This document shows, one piece after another, positions 1 through 6,492 of a DNA stretch of 16,912 nucleotides. This DNA is from JAWLCQ01 sp041687095 (lineage in GTDB: Bacteria; Planctomycetota; Phycisphaerae; SM23-33). The DNA is taken from NCBI GenBank assembly GCA_041687095.1, contig JAWLCQ010000096.1, positions 1 through 16,912 of the forward strand, read 5' to 3'. The notes under the pieces were generated by a model that did not search any database, was not told where the DNA came from, and saw only the letters and a program-made list of their open reading frames with translations. Made by a program: the position numbers and the translations under genes. The number at the start of each line of letters is the position of its first letter. The stretch's first letter is position 1.

Positions 1-86
1 GCATGCTGTTTGCGGCTTGGGGGTGTTGAGCCTGTCAGACCGAAGCACCCCCAAGCGGCAAACAACGCCGCTTGAGGGTGGCACCC
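1..86. repeat. REPIN-like paired palindrome, copy 1 (left arm cut by window edge)
   Basis: The segment reads as the end of one hairpin (CGGCTTGGGGGTG at about 13-25), a 20-base spacer, then a second hairpin beginning CACCCCCAAGCGGC and ending in GCTTGAGGGTGGCACCC (70-86). It aligns, in the opposite orientation, with the complete element at 2743-2837. The arms are nearly identical but the central spacer differs (20 versus 10 bases). The outer left arm should lie before base 1. Two inverted imperfect hairpins joined by a short spacer is the architecture of REPINs, which RAYT transposases spread in other bacteria. No RAYT gene is present here, so that link is an inference. Confidence 0.8.
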
Positions 87-190
87 CGTGAACAGTTACG
101 GATTTCGGCTTTCGATGATCCAGGCGGGTTCCTGATGCCATCCAACCCTCCCCGCCCGGCGGACCACCGTTTTTCGGCCACACCCCGCCC
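87..190. other. Intergenic stretch after the ATPase gene
   Basis: This short gap lies between the paired-palindrome repeat and the stop codon of the minus-strand ATPase gene. I see no convincing gene and no strong terminator. The only local symmetry is a very short CCG/CGG stem around a run of five T near 167-177, which is too weak to call. Confidence 0.5.
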
Positions 191-889
191 TCAACCCTCC
201 ACGAGCTTCCCGTCGCGGAGGTGCAGGGCGCGATCGGCGCGGGAGGCGACGGCGGGGTCGTGGGTCACCATCAGCAGCGTCAGCCCGTCTTTGGCGTGCA
301 GGTCGTGCAGCAGGTCGAGGATCTGACCGCCGGTGCGGCTGTCGAGGTTCCCGGTGGGCTCGTCGGCGAGGAGGATGCGGGGGCGGTTGACGAGGGCGCG
401 GGCGAGGGCGACGCGCTGGCGCTCGCCCCCGGACAGCTCCTGCGGGCGGTGGCGGAGGCGCTCGCCCAGGCCCATCCGCTCGAGCACCTCGCGGGCGGCC
501 TTGCGGCGGGCGGAGCGGCGGTGCGCCCACGAGAGCACCGTCTCGTCCACCATCGCCGGGAGCAGCACGTTCTCCAGGACGTTGAGTTCCGGGAGGAGGT
601 GGTAGAACTGGAAGACGAACCCCACGTCGCGGCGGCGGACGGCGTTGCGGCGGGAGGCGGAGAGCGTCCGCGTGTCCGTCCCCTCCAGCAGCAGCGTGCC
701 GCTGTCCGGGCGGTCCAGCAGCCCCGCCAGGTGCAGCAGCGTGCTCTTGCCGCTCCCCGACGCCCCCACGATGCTGATGAACTCGCCCTCGGCGACGCGG
801 AAGCTCACCCCGCGCAGCACGTCCAGCGTCACCTTGCCCAGGCGGTAGGACTTGTGGAGATCGCGGGCTTCGACGGCGAGGTCAGGCAT
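191..889 (-). CDS. lolD: LolD/MacB-type ABC transporter ATP-binding protein
   Basis: This is a 232-residue ATPase that would power a lipoprotein-releasing (LolCDE-like) transporter on the cytoplasmic face of the inner membrane. All ABC motifs are visible: Walker A GASGSGKST (42-50), Q-loop Q94, signature LSGGE (152-156), Walker B ILLADE (172-177) and H-loop H210. Length and sequence fit the LolD/MacB/FtsE class. I chose the ATG at 889 because GGGAG lies six bases upstream. The frame stays open to 943, but those extra codons translate a short tandem repeat. The LolC/E-type permease lies 137 bp upstream on the same strand, so this should be its partner. Substrate is inferred: MacB-like export of another compound is the alternative, but the pairing with a single four-TM permease next to lysS favours the Lol type. 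Confidence 0.9.
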   Translation of the reverse strand: MPDLAVEARDLHKSYRLGKVTLDVLRGVSFRVAEGEFISIVGASGSGKSTLLHLAGLLDRPDSGTLLLEGTDTRTLSASRRNAVRRRDVGFVFQFYHLLPELNVLENVLLPAMVDETVLSWAHRRSARRKAAREVLERMGLGERLRHRPQELSGGERQRVALARALVNRPRILLADEPTGNLDSRTGGQILDLLHDLHAKDGLTLLMVTHDPAVASRADRALHLRDGKLVEG

Positions 890-903
890 TGCTGTCTCCC
901 GGA

Positions 904-997
904 TTTCCAATTTCCAATTTCCAATCTCCCATTGAGGAAGCACGGTCCACGCCGGAGGCCCCTTCCCAATTGGAAATTGACAATTGGCAATTGGAAA
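904..997. repeat. Inverted pair of 7-bp tandem arrays between permease and ATPase genes
   Basis: Four units at 904-931 (TTTCCAA three times, then TCTCCCA) face five units at 963-997 (TTCCCAA, TTGGAAA, TTGACAA, TTGGCAA, TTGGAAA). TTGGAAA is the reverse complement of TTTCCAA, so the two arrays are inverted and could fold into one long imperfect hairpin across most of this gap. The period is exactly 7 bp in both. The DNA is clearly more AT-rich than its surroundings. It lies in a presumed operon, where an mRNA hairpin could affect the relative amounts of permease and ATPase; that role is inferred. Confidence 0.85.
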
Positions 998-1026
998 TCA
1001 TCCGGCGGACCCTCCTATTCGCCGCT

Positions 1027-2679
1027 CTACTCATAGCGCAGCGCCTCCACCGGCTGCATGCGGGCGGCGCGGAGGGCGGGGATGATCGCGCCCACCACGC
1101 CCGAGAGCATGGACCATCCGACGATCAGCAGCGCGTCGTTCCACTGCACCTCGTTGGGGATCGTGTCGAACATGAACACCGCCCGGTCCCACACCACCAG
1201 CCCGAACGTCCGCCCCACCCAGTCGTGGATGGGGTTGATGTGGTACACGAACAGCCACCCGACGACGGACCCGGCGAACGCCCCCACCAGCCCGATCGCC
1301 GCCCCGTACCCCAGGAAGATCGCCGCCACCCCCCACGACGACGCCCCCACCGCCTTGAGGATCCCGATCTCCCGCGTCTTCTGCATCACGATCATGTAGA
1401 AGATCACGAAGATCAGCACCACCGACACCAGCGACATGATCCCGAACATGATCACCACCAGCGTCCGCTGGGCCTCGATGGACCCCACCAGCGTCTCCTG
1501 CCGCTGCCGCCACGACATGACGGACACCGGGCCAATGGTCCGCTCGGGGTTCTGGCGGTTCCACTCCAGGCGGACCCGCTCGATCCGCCCCCCGATGTCC
1601 CGCAGCTCGCGCTCGGAGGGGAAGGCCCCGCGGACCTTGACGTGGATCTGCGAGCAGCGCTTCTCGGGCAGGTCCATGTTGTTCATGGCCTGGAGCTTGT
1701 CGAAGTCGAGGTAGACGATCTCCGAATCGATGGTGGAGACCCCGGTGCGGCAGTCGTCGGCGATGCTCAGCGTGGCGCGGGCGGGGTTGAGGTCCATCGT
1801 CGACCCGAACGCGCGCCCCAGGGGGAAGACGTCCACGATGACCTTCCACCCGGGGGGCAGGTCGCGGATGTGTTCGCCCGCGGGCGTGCGGAAGCTCAGC
1901 CCCGGGATGCCCAGGCCCAGGATCACGTGCTCGGAGGGGGCGTCCTCGTAGACGTACGTCTGCATGCGGGAGACGGCGTTCTCCAGGGCGATGACCGCGT
2001 CCTCGTCGTCGCCCTCGCGGGCCGCGTCGAGCTGCTCCTGGAGGCGGCGGAGCTCGGTGCGGTCCTGGGGGGCGTAGCGGATGCGGTTCGCCCCGGACTC
2101 GCTCCGCTCGATCGCCCGCCCGATGCGGTAGAGCAGCTCCTCCGTCTCGGGCGGGAGCGTGCCATGCTCGGCGAGGCCGTCGGCGCGGATGCCTTCGGCG
2201 AGCCGCCGCATGCGGTCGCGGTCGTCGCTGAGGCGCTGGAGCAGGAGGTTGGGGTCGGGGCCGAAGGTGGGGTGCGGGTCGTCCTTCTGGACGAACAGCC
2301 CGTTCTCGAAGTCCGTGACCTCCGCCCGCCCGGGCAGGCGGATGCCCGCCACCTGCACGCCCCGGCGGAACGTGGGGGCCCCGGGGATCCGCAGGAACCC
2401 CACCGAGAGGATGAACGGGGTGCCCTCCTGCACCTCGGGCACGTCCCGCTTCATCGCGGCGATGAACTCGTCGTAGTGCGCGATCCCGTCCTGCCAGTCG
2501 GACTCGACCACGATGTCCCCGAACAGCCCCTTCGCCGACACCTCGATGTGCCGCAGAAACCCGTTCATCACGCTCACGGCGATGAGCATCATGGCCACGC
2601 ACAGCAGGACCCCGAGCATCGCGAAGTACGCGATGATCCGCCGGCGGAGGTATCGCAGACACAGGAATAGCTTATACAC
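1027..2679 (-). CDS. LolC/LolE-family ABC transporter permease
   Basis: This 550-residue inner-membrane permease would extract lipoproteins for delivery to the outer membrane, working with the ATPase encoded at 191-889. It has the type VII (MacB/LolCE) layout: one N-terminal TM helix (about 15-38), a large periplasmic domain (40-400), then three TM helices (about 406-432, 449-480 and 513-536). REIGILKAVGAS (436-447), just after TM2, is the typical coupling-helix motif. It is longer than the usual ~400-residue LolC/E because of a charged helical stretch (about 145-245, rich in E, R and L, possibly coiled coil) inside the periplasmic domain. The start is GTG at 2679, with AAGG about eight bases upstream. 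It follows lysS on the same strand after a 280-bp repeat-filled gap. I do not assign C versus E because only one permease gene is present. Confidence 0.88.
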   Translation of the reverse strand: MYKLFLCLRYLRRRIIAYFAMLGVLLCVAMMLIAVSVMNGFLRHIEVSAKGLFGDIVVESDWQDGIAHYDEFIAAMKRDVPEVQEGTPFILSVGFLRIPGAPTFRRGVQVAGIRLPGRAEVTDFENGLFVQKDDPHPTFGPDPNLLLQRLSDDRDRMRRLAEGIRADGLAEHGTLPPETEELLYRIGRAIERSESGANRIRYAPQDRTELRRLQEQLDAAREGDDEDAVIALENAVSRMQTYVYEDAPSEHVILGLGIPGLSFRTPAGEHIRDLPPGWKVIVDVFPLGRAFGSTMDLNPARATLSIADDCRTGVSTIDSEIVYLDFDKLQAMNNMDLPEKRCSQIHVKVRGAFPSERELRDIGGRIERVRLEWNRQNPERTIGPVSVMSWRQRQETLVGSIEAQRTLVVIMFGIMSLVSVVLIFVIFYMIVMQKTREIGILKAVGASSWGVAAIFLGYGAAIGLVGAFAGSVVGWLFVYHINPIHDWVGRTFGLVVWDRAVFMFDTIPNEVQWNDALLIVGWSMLSGVVGAIIPALRAARMQPVEALRYE

Positions 2680-2742
2680 GTTCTACCTTCTACGCTCCAC
2701 GACGCACGTCGGTTTGGCGGCGGTTCGCAACCGGTCTGACGT

Positions 2743-2837
2743 GGGTGCCACCCTCAAGCGGCGCTGTTCAGCCGCTTGGGGGTGTCGGCCCCAGCACCCC
2801 CAAGCCGCGAACAGCATGCGGCTTGAGGGTGGCACCC
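2743..2837. repeat. REPIN-like paired palindrome, copy 2 (complete)
   Basis: The ends are a perfect 17-bp inverted repeat, GGGTGCCACCCTCAAGC at 2743-2759 and its complement at 2821-2837. Each half also folds on itself. The left half pairs CAAGCGGC with GCCGCTTG around GCTGTTCA; the right half pairs through AAGCCGC and GCGGCTT. A 10-base spacer separates the two halves. It matches the copy at 1-86 in inverted orientation. It sits between lysS and the permease gene and could form strong mRNA hairpins there. Confidence 0.88.
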
Positions 2838-2912
2838 TTTCGGACGCCGGTTGTGAAACGGTCTCTTCGCCGGGGACGTCAGGCCCCGGACGCGGATCCT
2901 TCTCTTCTTCGC

Positions 2913-2939
2913 TCTCTGCGATCTCCGCGTTCTCCGCGG
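2913..2939. repeat. 9-bp tandem repeat near the lysS stop codon
   Basis: Three units, TCTCTGCGA, TCTCCGCGT and TCTCCGCGG, run in tandem, followed by GTGAAA and the lysS stop 20 bp further on. The preceding bases (2899-2912) are also a CT-rich tract. It resembles the other short-period arrays in the window but has a 9-bp period. Confidence 0.7.
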
Positions 2940-2959
2940 TGAAAGAAGCGGCGAAAGAT

Positions 2960-4621
2960 CTACTCCGGGCGCAGCAGCGGGAAGAGGATCACGTCGCGGA
3001 TGCTCTGGCGGTTGGTCAGGAGCATGATCACGCGATCGATCCCCACGCCCAGCCCCCCCGCCGGGGGCATCCCGTGCCGCAACGCCGTCACGAAGTCCTC
3101 GTCCATCACCCGCATGGTCTCGTCCTTGGCCTCGCCCGCAAGCTGGGCGCGGAAGTTCGCCTCCTGGACGGCCGGGTCGTTCAGCTCGGTGTAGGCGTTG
3201 GCGATCTCCATCCCGGCGATGAACAGCTCGAACCGCAGGGCGACGCGGTCGTCGTCCGGGTGCCGCCGCGTGAGCGGGCAGATCTCCGCGGGGTAGTCCA
3301 CGACGAAGGTGGGGTGCTCCTGGGCGGCGAGGGCGGGTTCGACGGCGGCCTCGAAGACCTCGTTGACGATGACCGCGTCGGCCTTGGCGGTGGGGTCGAT
3401 GCGCAGCGTGCGGGCCTTCGCGCGGGCTCCGTCCCCGTCGAACATCGACACGCCCGCGTGCTCGCGGAGCAGTTCGTCGTAGGTCTTCCGCGGCCAGGGG
3501 GCGGCGTAGTCGATCAGCCGCCCGCCATAGGGCAGGCAGAGGCGGCCGGTGGCGTTGCGGCGGAGGGCTTCGGCGACGAGGTCGGCGTCGCGGTCGAGTT
3601 CGCCGGCGGCGAGTTCGCGGCGCTCGGCGAGCTTGTCGCTCCCGGCGAGGGCGGGGTCCTCGCCGTTTGCCTGCTCGGCGCGCTGGCGGATCCGCACCGC
3701 CGCCTCGCGCAGGTCGCTCGCCTGCTTGCGCAGGGACGCCTCGGCGGCGGGCAGATCGGCGGCGATGGTGCGGGCGGCGGTGCTGACGAGTTCCTCGGTG
3801 ATCTCCATCATCACCCCGTAGTCCGCGTACGCCTGGTAGAGTTCCATGAGCGTGAACTCGGGGTTGTGGCGGGTGTCGATGCCCTCGTTGCGGAAGTTGC
3901 GGCTGAACTCGTAGACCCGCTCCATCCCCCCCACCAGCAGCCGCTTGAGGTACAGCTCGGGGCTGATCCGCAGGAACAGGTTGCAGTCGAGGGCGTTGTG
4001 GTGCGTGGTGAAGGGCCTCGCGGCCGCCCCGCCGTACAGCGGCTGGAGCACGGGGGTTTCGACCTCGACGAACCCGCGGTGGCGGAGCACGTCGCGGAAG
4101 GTGTCGAGGATGGCGATCCGCCGCTGGAAGACCTGGAGGCTCTCGGGGTTGGTCATGAGGTCCAGGTAGCGCTGGCGGTAGCGGATCTCGACGTCCTGCA
4201 GCCCGTGGTACTTCTCGGGCATGGGGTTGAGGGACTTGGTCAGCAGCGTGAGGCGGTCCGCCCAGATGGTGATCTCGCCCGTCTTGGTCCGCTCCAGCGG
4301 CCCGGCGGCGGCGATGACGTCGCCCATGTCCAGCAGCTTCGCCAGCGCCCACGCCGTCTCGTCCAGGGCGTTCTTGCGGAAGGCGACCTGCATCTGCCCG
4401 CTCTGGTCCCGCACGTGGGCGAAGATCATCTTGCCCATGTCGCGGATCAGCACCAGCCGCCCCGCCACGTCGGCCGACTGGCCCGCCACACCGTCCTGGT
4501 AGCGCCCCAGGACGCTCGCGACGGGCTCGGCCGTGTCGTACCGCCCCCCGTAGGGGTCGATGCCCAGCTCGCGGATCTTCTCCAGCTTCGCCTGTCGGTC
4601 TGCCTGTACCTTCTCCAGCAT
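2960..4621 (-). CDS. lysS: Lysyl-tRNA synthetase, class II
   Basis: This 553-residue cytoplasmic enzyme charges tRNA-Lys with lysine. Residues about 54-125 form the OB-fold anticodon-binding domain. The class II core follows: motif 1 around 167-191, motif 2 around 236-262 (SRNFRNEGIDTRHNPEFTLME) and motif 3 at 523-540 (GLGVGIDRVIMLLTNRQS). The end, ILFPLLRPE, is typical. Compared with the usual ~500 residues, there is an extra charged, helix-prone stretch at roughly 289-362 between motifs 2 and 3. I chose the ATG at 4621, not the upstream in-frame ATG at 4702, because AGGTGAGG lies just before it and the family N-terminus fits. The permease and ATPase genes follow on the same strand, an order known from other bacteria. 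Specificity for lysine is supported by overall similarity to LysS over AspS and AsnS. Confidence 0.95.
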   Translation of the reverse strand: MLEKVQADRQAKLEKIRELGIDPYGGRYDTAEPVASVLGRYQDGVAGQSADVAGRLVLIRDMGKMIFAHVRDQSGQMQVAFRKNALDETAWALAKLLDMGDVIAAAGPLERTKTGEITIWADRLTLLTKSLNPMPEKYHGLQDVEIRYRQRYLDLMTNPESLQVFQRRIAILDTFRDVLRHRGFVEVETPVLQPLYGGAAARPFTTHHNALDCNLFLRISPELYLKRLLVGGMERVYEFSRNFRNEGIDTRHNPEFTLMELYQAYADYGVMMEITEELVSTAARTIAADLPAAEASLRKQASDLREAAVRIRQRAEQANGEDPALAGSDKLAERRELAAGELDRDADLVAEALRRNATGRLCLPYGGRLIDYAAPWPRKTYDELLREHAGVSMFDGDGARAKARTLRIDPTAKADAVIVNEVFEAAVEPALAAQEHPTFVVDYPAEICPLTRRHPDDDRVALRFELFIAGMEIANAYTELNDPAVQEANFRAQLAGEAKDETMRVMDEDFVTALRHGMPPAGGLGVGIDRVIMLLTNRQSIRDVILFPLLRPE

Positions 4622-4698
4622 AATCCTCACCTGTAAGCGTAAACCCCATACCTTACAGCCGCTAGAGGCGGAAGCAAAGGGGTTTCGCTCTGGGGAAG
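4622..4698 (-). promoter_or_regulatory. Leader region of lysS, with only a weak promoter candidate
   Basis: On the minus strand TTGCTT is followed after 16 bases by TAAGGT, about 50 bases before the lysS start, and AGGTGAGG serves as ribosome-binding site. The -10 match is poor, and a small CCGC/GCGG hairpin overlaps the spacer, so this is only a candidate. I see no T-box-like structure. Confidence 0.2.
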
Positions 4699-4740
4699 GC
4701 ACTGGGGAATAGGCACTAGGGAATAGGCACTAGGCAATAG
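4699..4740. repeat. 7-bp tandem array (GCACTAG/GGAATAG type)
   Basis: Six exact 7-bp units run GCACTGG, GGAATAG, GCACTAG, GGAATAG, GCACTAG, GCAATAG. A run of G follows. Units of two kinds alternate, which suggests that a 14-bp dimer was duplicated. It lies between GH4 and lysS. Confidence 0.85.
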
Positions 4741-4759
4741 GGGGGGGGCAGGGGAAGCC

Positions 4760-4829
4760 AGGTGAGAGGTTAGAGGTGAGAGGTTAGAGTGCCCGCGGGC
4801 GGCGGCCCTCGGAACTCCAACCTCTCACC
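4760..4829. repeat. 7-bp tandem array with inverted partner (AGGTGAG/AGGTTAG type)
   Basis: Four units at 4760-4787 (AGGTGAG, AGGTTAG, AGGTGAG, AGGTTAG) are followed, after a 30-base GC-rich spacer, by an inverted copy of about one and a half units. GGTGAGAGGTT (4775-4785) can pair perfectly with AACCTCTCACC (4819-4829), giving an 11-bp stem. There is no T tract, so I would not call it a terminator, although it lies just downstream of the GH4 gene. Confidence 0.8.
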
Positions 4830-4847
4830 CCTTCGCTCCCCTGCCTC

Positions 4848-4882
4848 GCTGACGGCTGAGAGCTGAAAGCTGATCCCTGACA
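4848..4882. repeat. 7-bp tandem array (GCTGANN type) at the end of the GH4 gene
   Basis: Five units run GCTGACG, GCTGAGA, GCTGAAA, GCTGATC, CCTGACA with a strict 7-bp period. The array ends nine bases from the GH4 stop codon. It is the third sequence-unrelated heptamer family in the same 270-bp gap. Confidence 0.78.
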
Positions 4883-4891
4883 GCTCCCTCG

Positions 4892-6199
4892 CTACTCGTA
4901 GTCCGGCAGCAGGTCCGCGTGGACGCGGAGGCAGTCCTCGATGGCCAGCACCCCGGCGGTCTTGTTGATGATGGTGGGGTCGCGTTCGACGGCCTTGTGG
5001 AGGAACTTGCGGCTGCGGCGGCGGGCGGCGCGGACGATGGCGTCGGTGACCTTCGCCGTGTGCAGGGAGTAGGGCAGGACGCTGTCGGGCAGGGGCAGCG
5101 TGGGCAGTTCGATCCCGCTGCTGTCGACCACCGCGGGCGTCTCGACGAACACGCCCTTGGGCAGGTTGGGGATCTGCCCGTCGTTGATGAGGTTCAGCGC
5201 GTGGATCCGCACCCGCCGGCCCTCGGTGAGGGCGGCGATGAAGTCCACCGGCCGCTCCCACGCGACCTTGCGGGCGAGTTCCGTCCACGGGCGCGTCCCG
5301 GCGGCCATGGCTTCCAGGGCGCAGCGGCGCTCGTCGCGCTCCTTGGGGTCCCCGTGGAAGATCTCGTGGCCCAGCCCTCCGGGGGTGCCCGGGGCGGGGG
5401 CGAGGAAGTCGCCCACGTGCCCGTCGTGCGGCTGGGGGAGGTAGCCCGTCTCCTTCAGCAGCCGCTCGCACATCGGGCTGTGGATCGTCTGTCCTTCCTC
5501 GATCCGCGCGCGGACCTCGCCCGTGAGGTCCTGCCCCGTCGCCTGGTCCCGCAGTTCCAGCAGCCACGCGAAGTGGTTGGTCCCGGCGAGGGTGGCGGCG
5601 AGGCGGTCCTGCGCCTTCTCCCACGGGTAGCCCCCGAGGTCCTCCCCGTGGAGCAGCTTCCACACGCGGCCGAACACGCTGAGCGTGACGGAGCAGAAAC
5701 CCGCCGTCTTGATCCCGCACTCGTGGGCGGCCTGGCAGACGCGGGGGAGGGGGTTGGCGACGTTGAGCAGCCACGCCCCCGGGCAGTGGCGGAGCATGGC
5801 CTCGCAGAGCTGCTCGATCAGCGCGATCTGCCGCAGCGAGTAGCTGATCCCCGCCACGCCCCCGAACTCGCTGATGACGTGCTCGGGGCAGTACGTGCGG
5901 GCGACCTCGACGTCCATCGCGAACCGCCGCACCCCCTGCACCGCGGCCGAGCAGATCACGAAGTCCGCCCCCTCCAGCGCCGTCCCCCACTCCGTATGCC
6001 CCGTCACGCGCGTGGACAACCCCAGGTCGCCCGCCATCCGCCGCCCCACCCCCGCCATCAACTCCACCGCCGACCGATCCACGTCCGCCAGCGCCAGTTC
6101 GACATCCCCCAGCCGATGCTGCTCCATCGCCTGCACCAGCACCCCCGGCCCAAACACGTAACTCCCCCCCCCAATCACCGCGATCTTCACGTTCGCCAC
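4892..6199 (-). CDS. Glycoside hydrolase family 4 (NAD- and metal-dependent glycosidase)
   Basis: This 435-residue soluble enzyme belongs to GH4, whose members use NAD and a divalent metal to cleave alpha- or beta-glycosides by a redox-assisted elimination. The N-terminal Rossmann fold is plain (KIAVIGGGSYVFGPG, 5-19). NVANP (146-150), C169 and H209 in GTNHF are the expected substrate and metal positions. The later segment NDGQIPNLPKGVFVETP (339-355) is also typical. Residues after C169 read CSVTLS, not the CHS/CHG seen in many relatives, so the exact subfamily (alpha-glucosidase, alpha-galactosidase, alpha-galacturonidase) is open. I prefer GTG at 6199, with AGAGGAG eight bases upstream; an ATG at 6238 is in frame but lies inside a likely -10 box. 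No sugar transporter or PTS gene is adjacent. Confidence 0.87.
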   Translation of the reverse strand: MANVKIAVIGGGSYVFGPGVLVQAMEQHRLGDVELALADVDRSAVELMAGVGRRMAGDLGLSTRVTGHTEWGTALEGADFVICSAAVQGVRRFAMDVEVARTYCPEHVISEFGGVAGISYSLRQIALIEQLCEAMLRHCPGAWLLNVANPLPRVCQAAHECGIKTAGFCSVTLSVFGRVWKLLHGEDLGGYPWEKAQDRLAATLAGTNHFAWLLELRDQATGQDLTGEVRARIEEGQTIHSPMCERLLKETGYLPQPHDGHVGDFLAPAPGTPGGLGHEIFHGDPKERDERRCALEAMAAGTRPWTELARKVAWERPVDFIAALTEGRRVRIHALNLINDGQIPNLPKGVFVETPAVVDSSGIELPTLPLPDSVLPYSLHTAKVTDAIVRAARRRSRKFLHKAVERDPTIINKTAGVLAIEDCLRVHADLLPDYE

Positions 6200-6236
6200 G
6201 CTGCGGCTCCTCTCTTCTCTGAGTGCGAAAGCCCCC

Positions 6237-6242
6237 ATTGTA
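6237..6242 (-). promoter_or_regulatory. Candidate -10 box of the GH4 gene
   Basis: TACAAT on the minus strand lies about 38 bases upstream of the GTG start, so a transcript would begin near 6230 and include the AGAGGAG site. No good -35 match is present. The same GTACAATG string occurs upstream of the MEMO-family gene. Confidence 0.35.
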
Positions 6243-6288
6243 CCGTTCCACCGCTCCTATGCACTGCCCGGCGCGCCGGAAACCGGAA

Positions 6289-6322
6289 CGGTGCAAAACA
6301 GGCCAGCGGTGCAGAACAGGCC
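6289..6322 (+). promoter_or_regulatory. Tandem 16-bp direct repeats, candidate activator binding sites
   Basis: CGGTGCAAAACAGGCC (6289-6304) recurs two bases later as CGGTGCAGAACAGGCC (6307-6322), with one mismatch and an 18-bp period. A third partial site in inverse orientation, GCGGCCTG (6347-6354), pairs with CAGGCCGC (6317-6324). The block ends about 90 bp upstream of the sigma-54 -24 element, a normal distance for the enhancer sites of sigma-54 activators. Binding is inferred. Confidence 0.55.
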
Positions 6323-6409
6323 GCCACGGCGCGGAATAACGGCACAGCGGCCTGAACGTAAGAGCCCATTATGACTCACTTTGCGCACGATCCTGCCGCT
6401 GTGACGGGG

Positions 6410-6426
6410 TTGGCACGGCTATTGCA
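6410..6426 (+). promoter_or_regulatory. Sigma-54 (RpoN) -24/-12 promoter
   Basis: TTGGCACGGCTATTGCA fits the sigma-54 consensus (TTGGCAC, five bases, TTGCA). The invariant GG (6412-6413) and GC (6424-6425) are separated by exactly ten bases. Transcription should begin near 6437, leaving a leader of about 55 bases before the TTG start of the PEP-CTERM gene. Exosortase/PEP-CTERM loci in other bacteria often encode the PrsK/PrsR regulators, and PrsR is a sigma-54-type activator, so the match makes biological sense. Confidence 0.85.
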
Positions 6427-6492
6427 TGTGTCTGGGTTGGGGCGTCCGCCGTGGTGCGACTGGACCCCTTGGACGTCCAAAAGGAGACGGGT

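Noticed and set aside
890..943. N-terminal extension of the LolD-type ATPase up to 943
   Set aside because: The extra codons translate the TTTCCAA array, and a good ribosome-binding site precedes the ATG at 889.
6200..6238. ATG at 6238 as the GH4 start
   Set aside because: It lies inside a TACAAT box and has a poor ribosome-binding site. GTG at 6199 has AGAGGAG at the right distance and gives the usual family N-terminus. I could be wrong by 13 residues.
889..6355. Long plus-strand open frames opposite the transporter, lysS and GH4 genes (889-2670, 2513-4636, 4919-6355)
   Set aside because: Their translations are His/Asp/Pro/Arg-rich low complexity without family motifs, and they lie antisense to clear genes. 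GC-rich DNA leaves such frames open.
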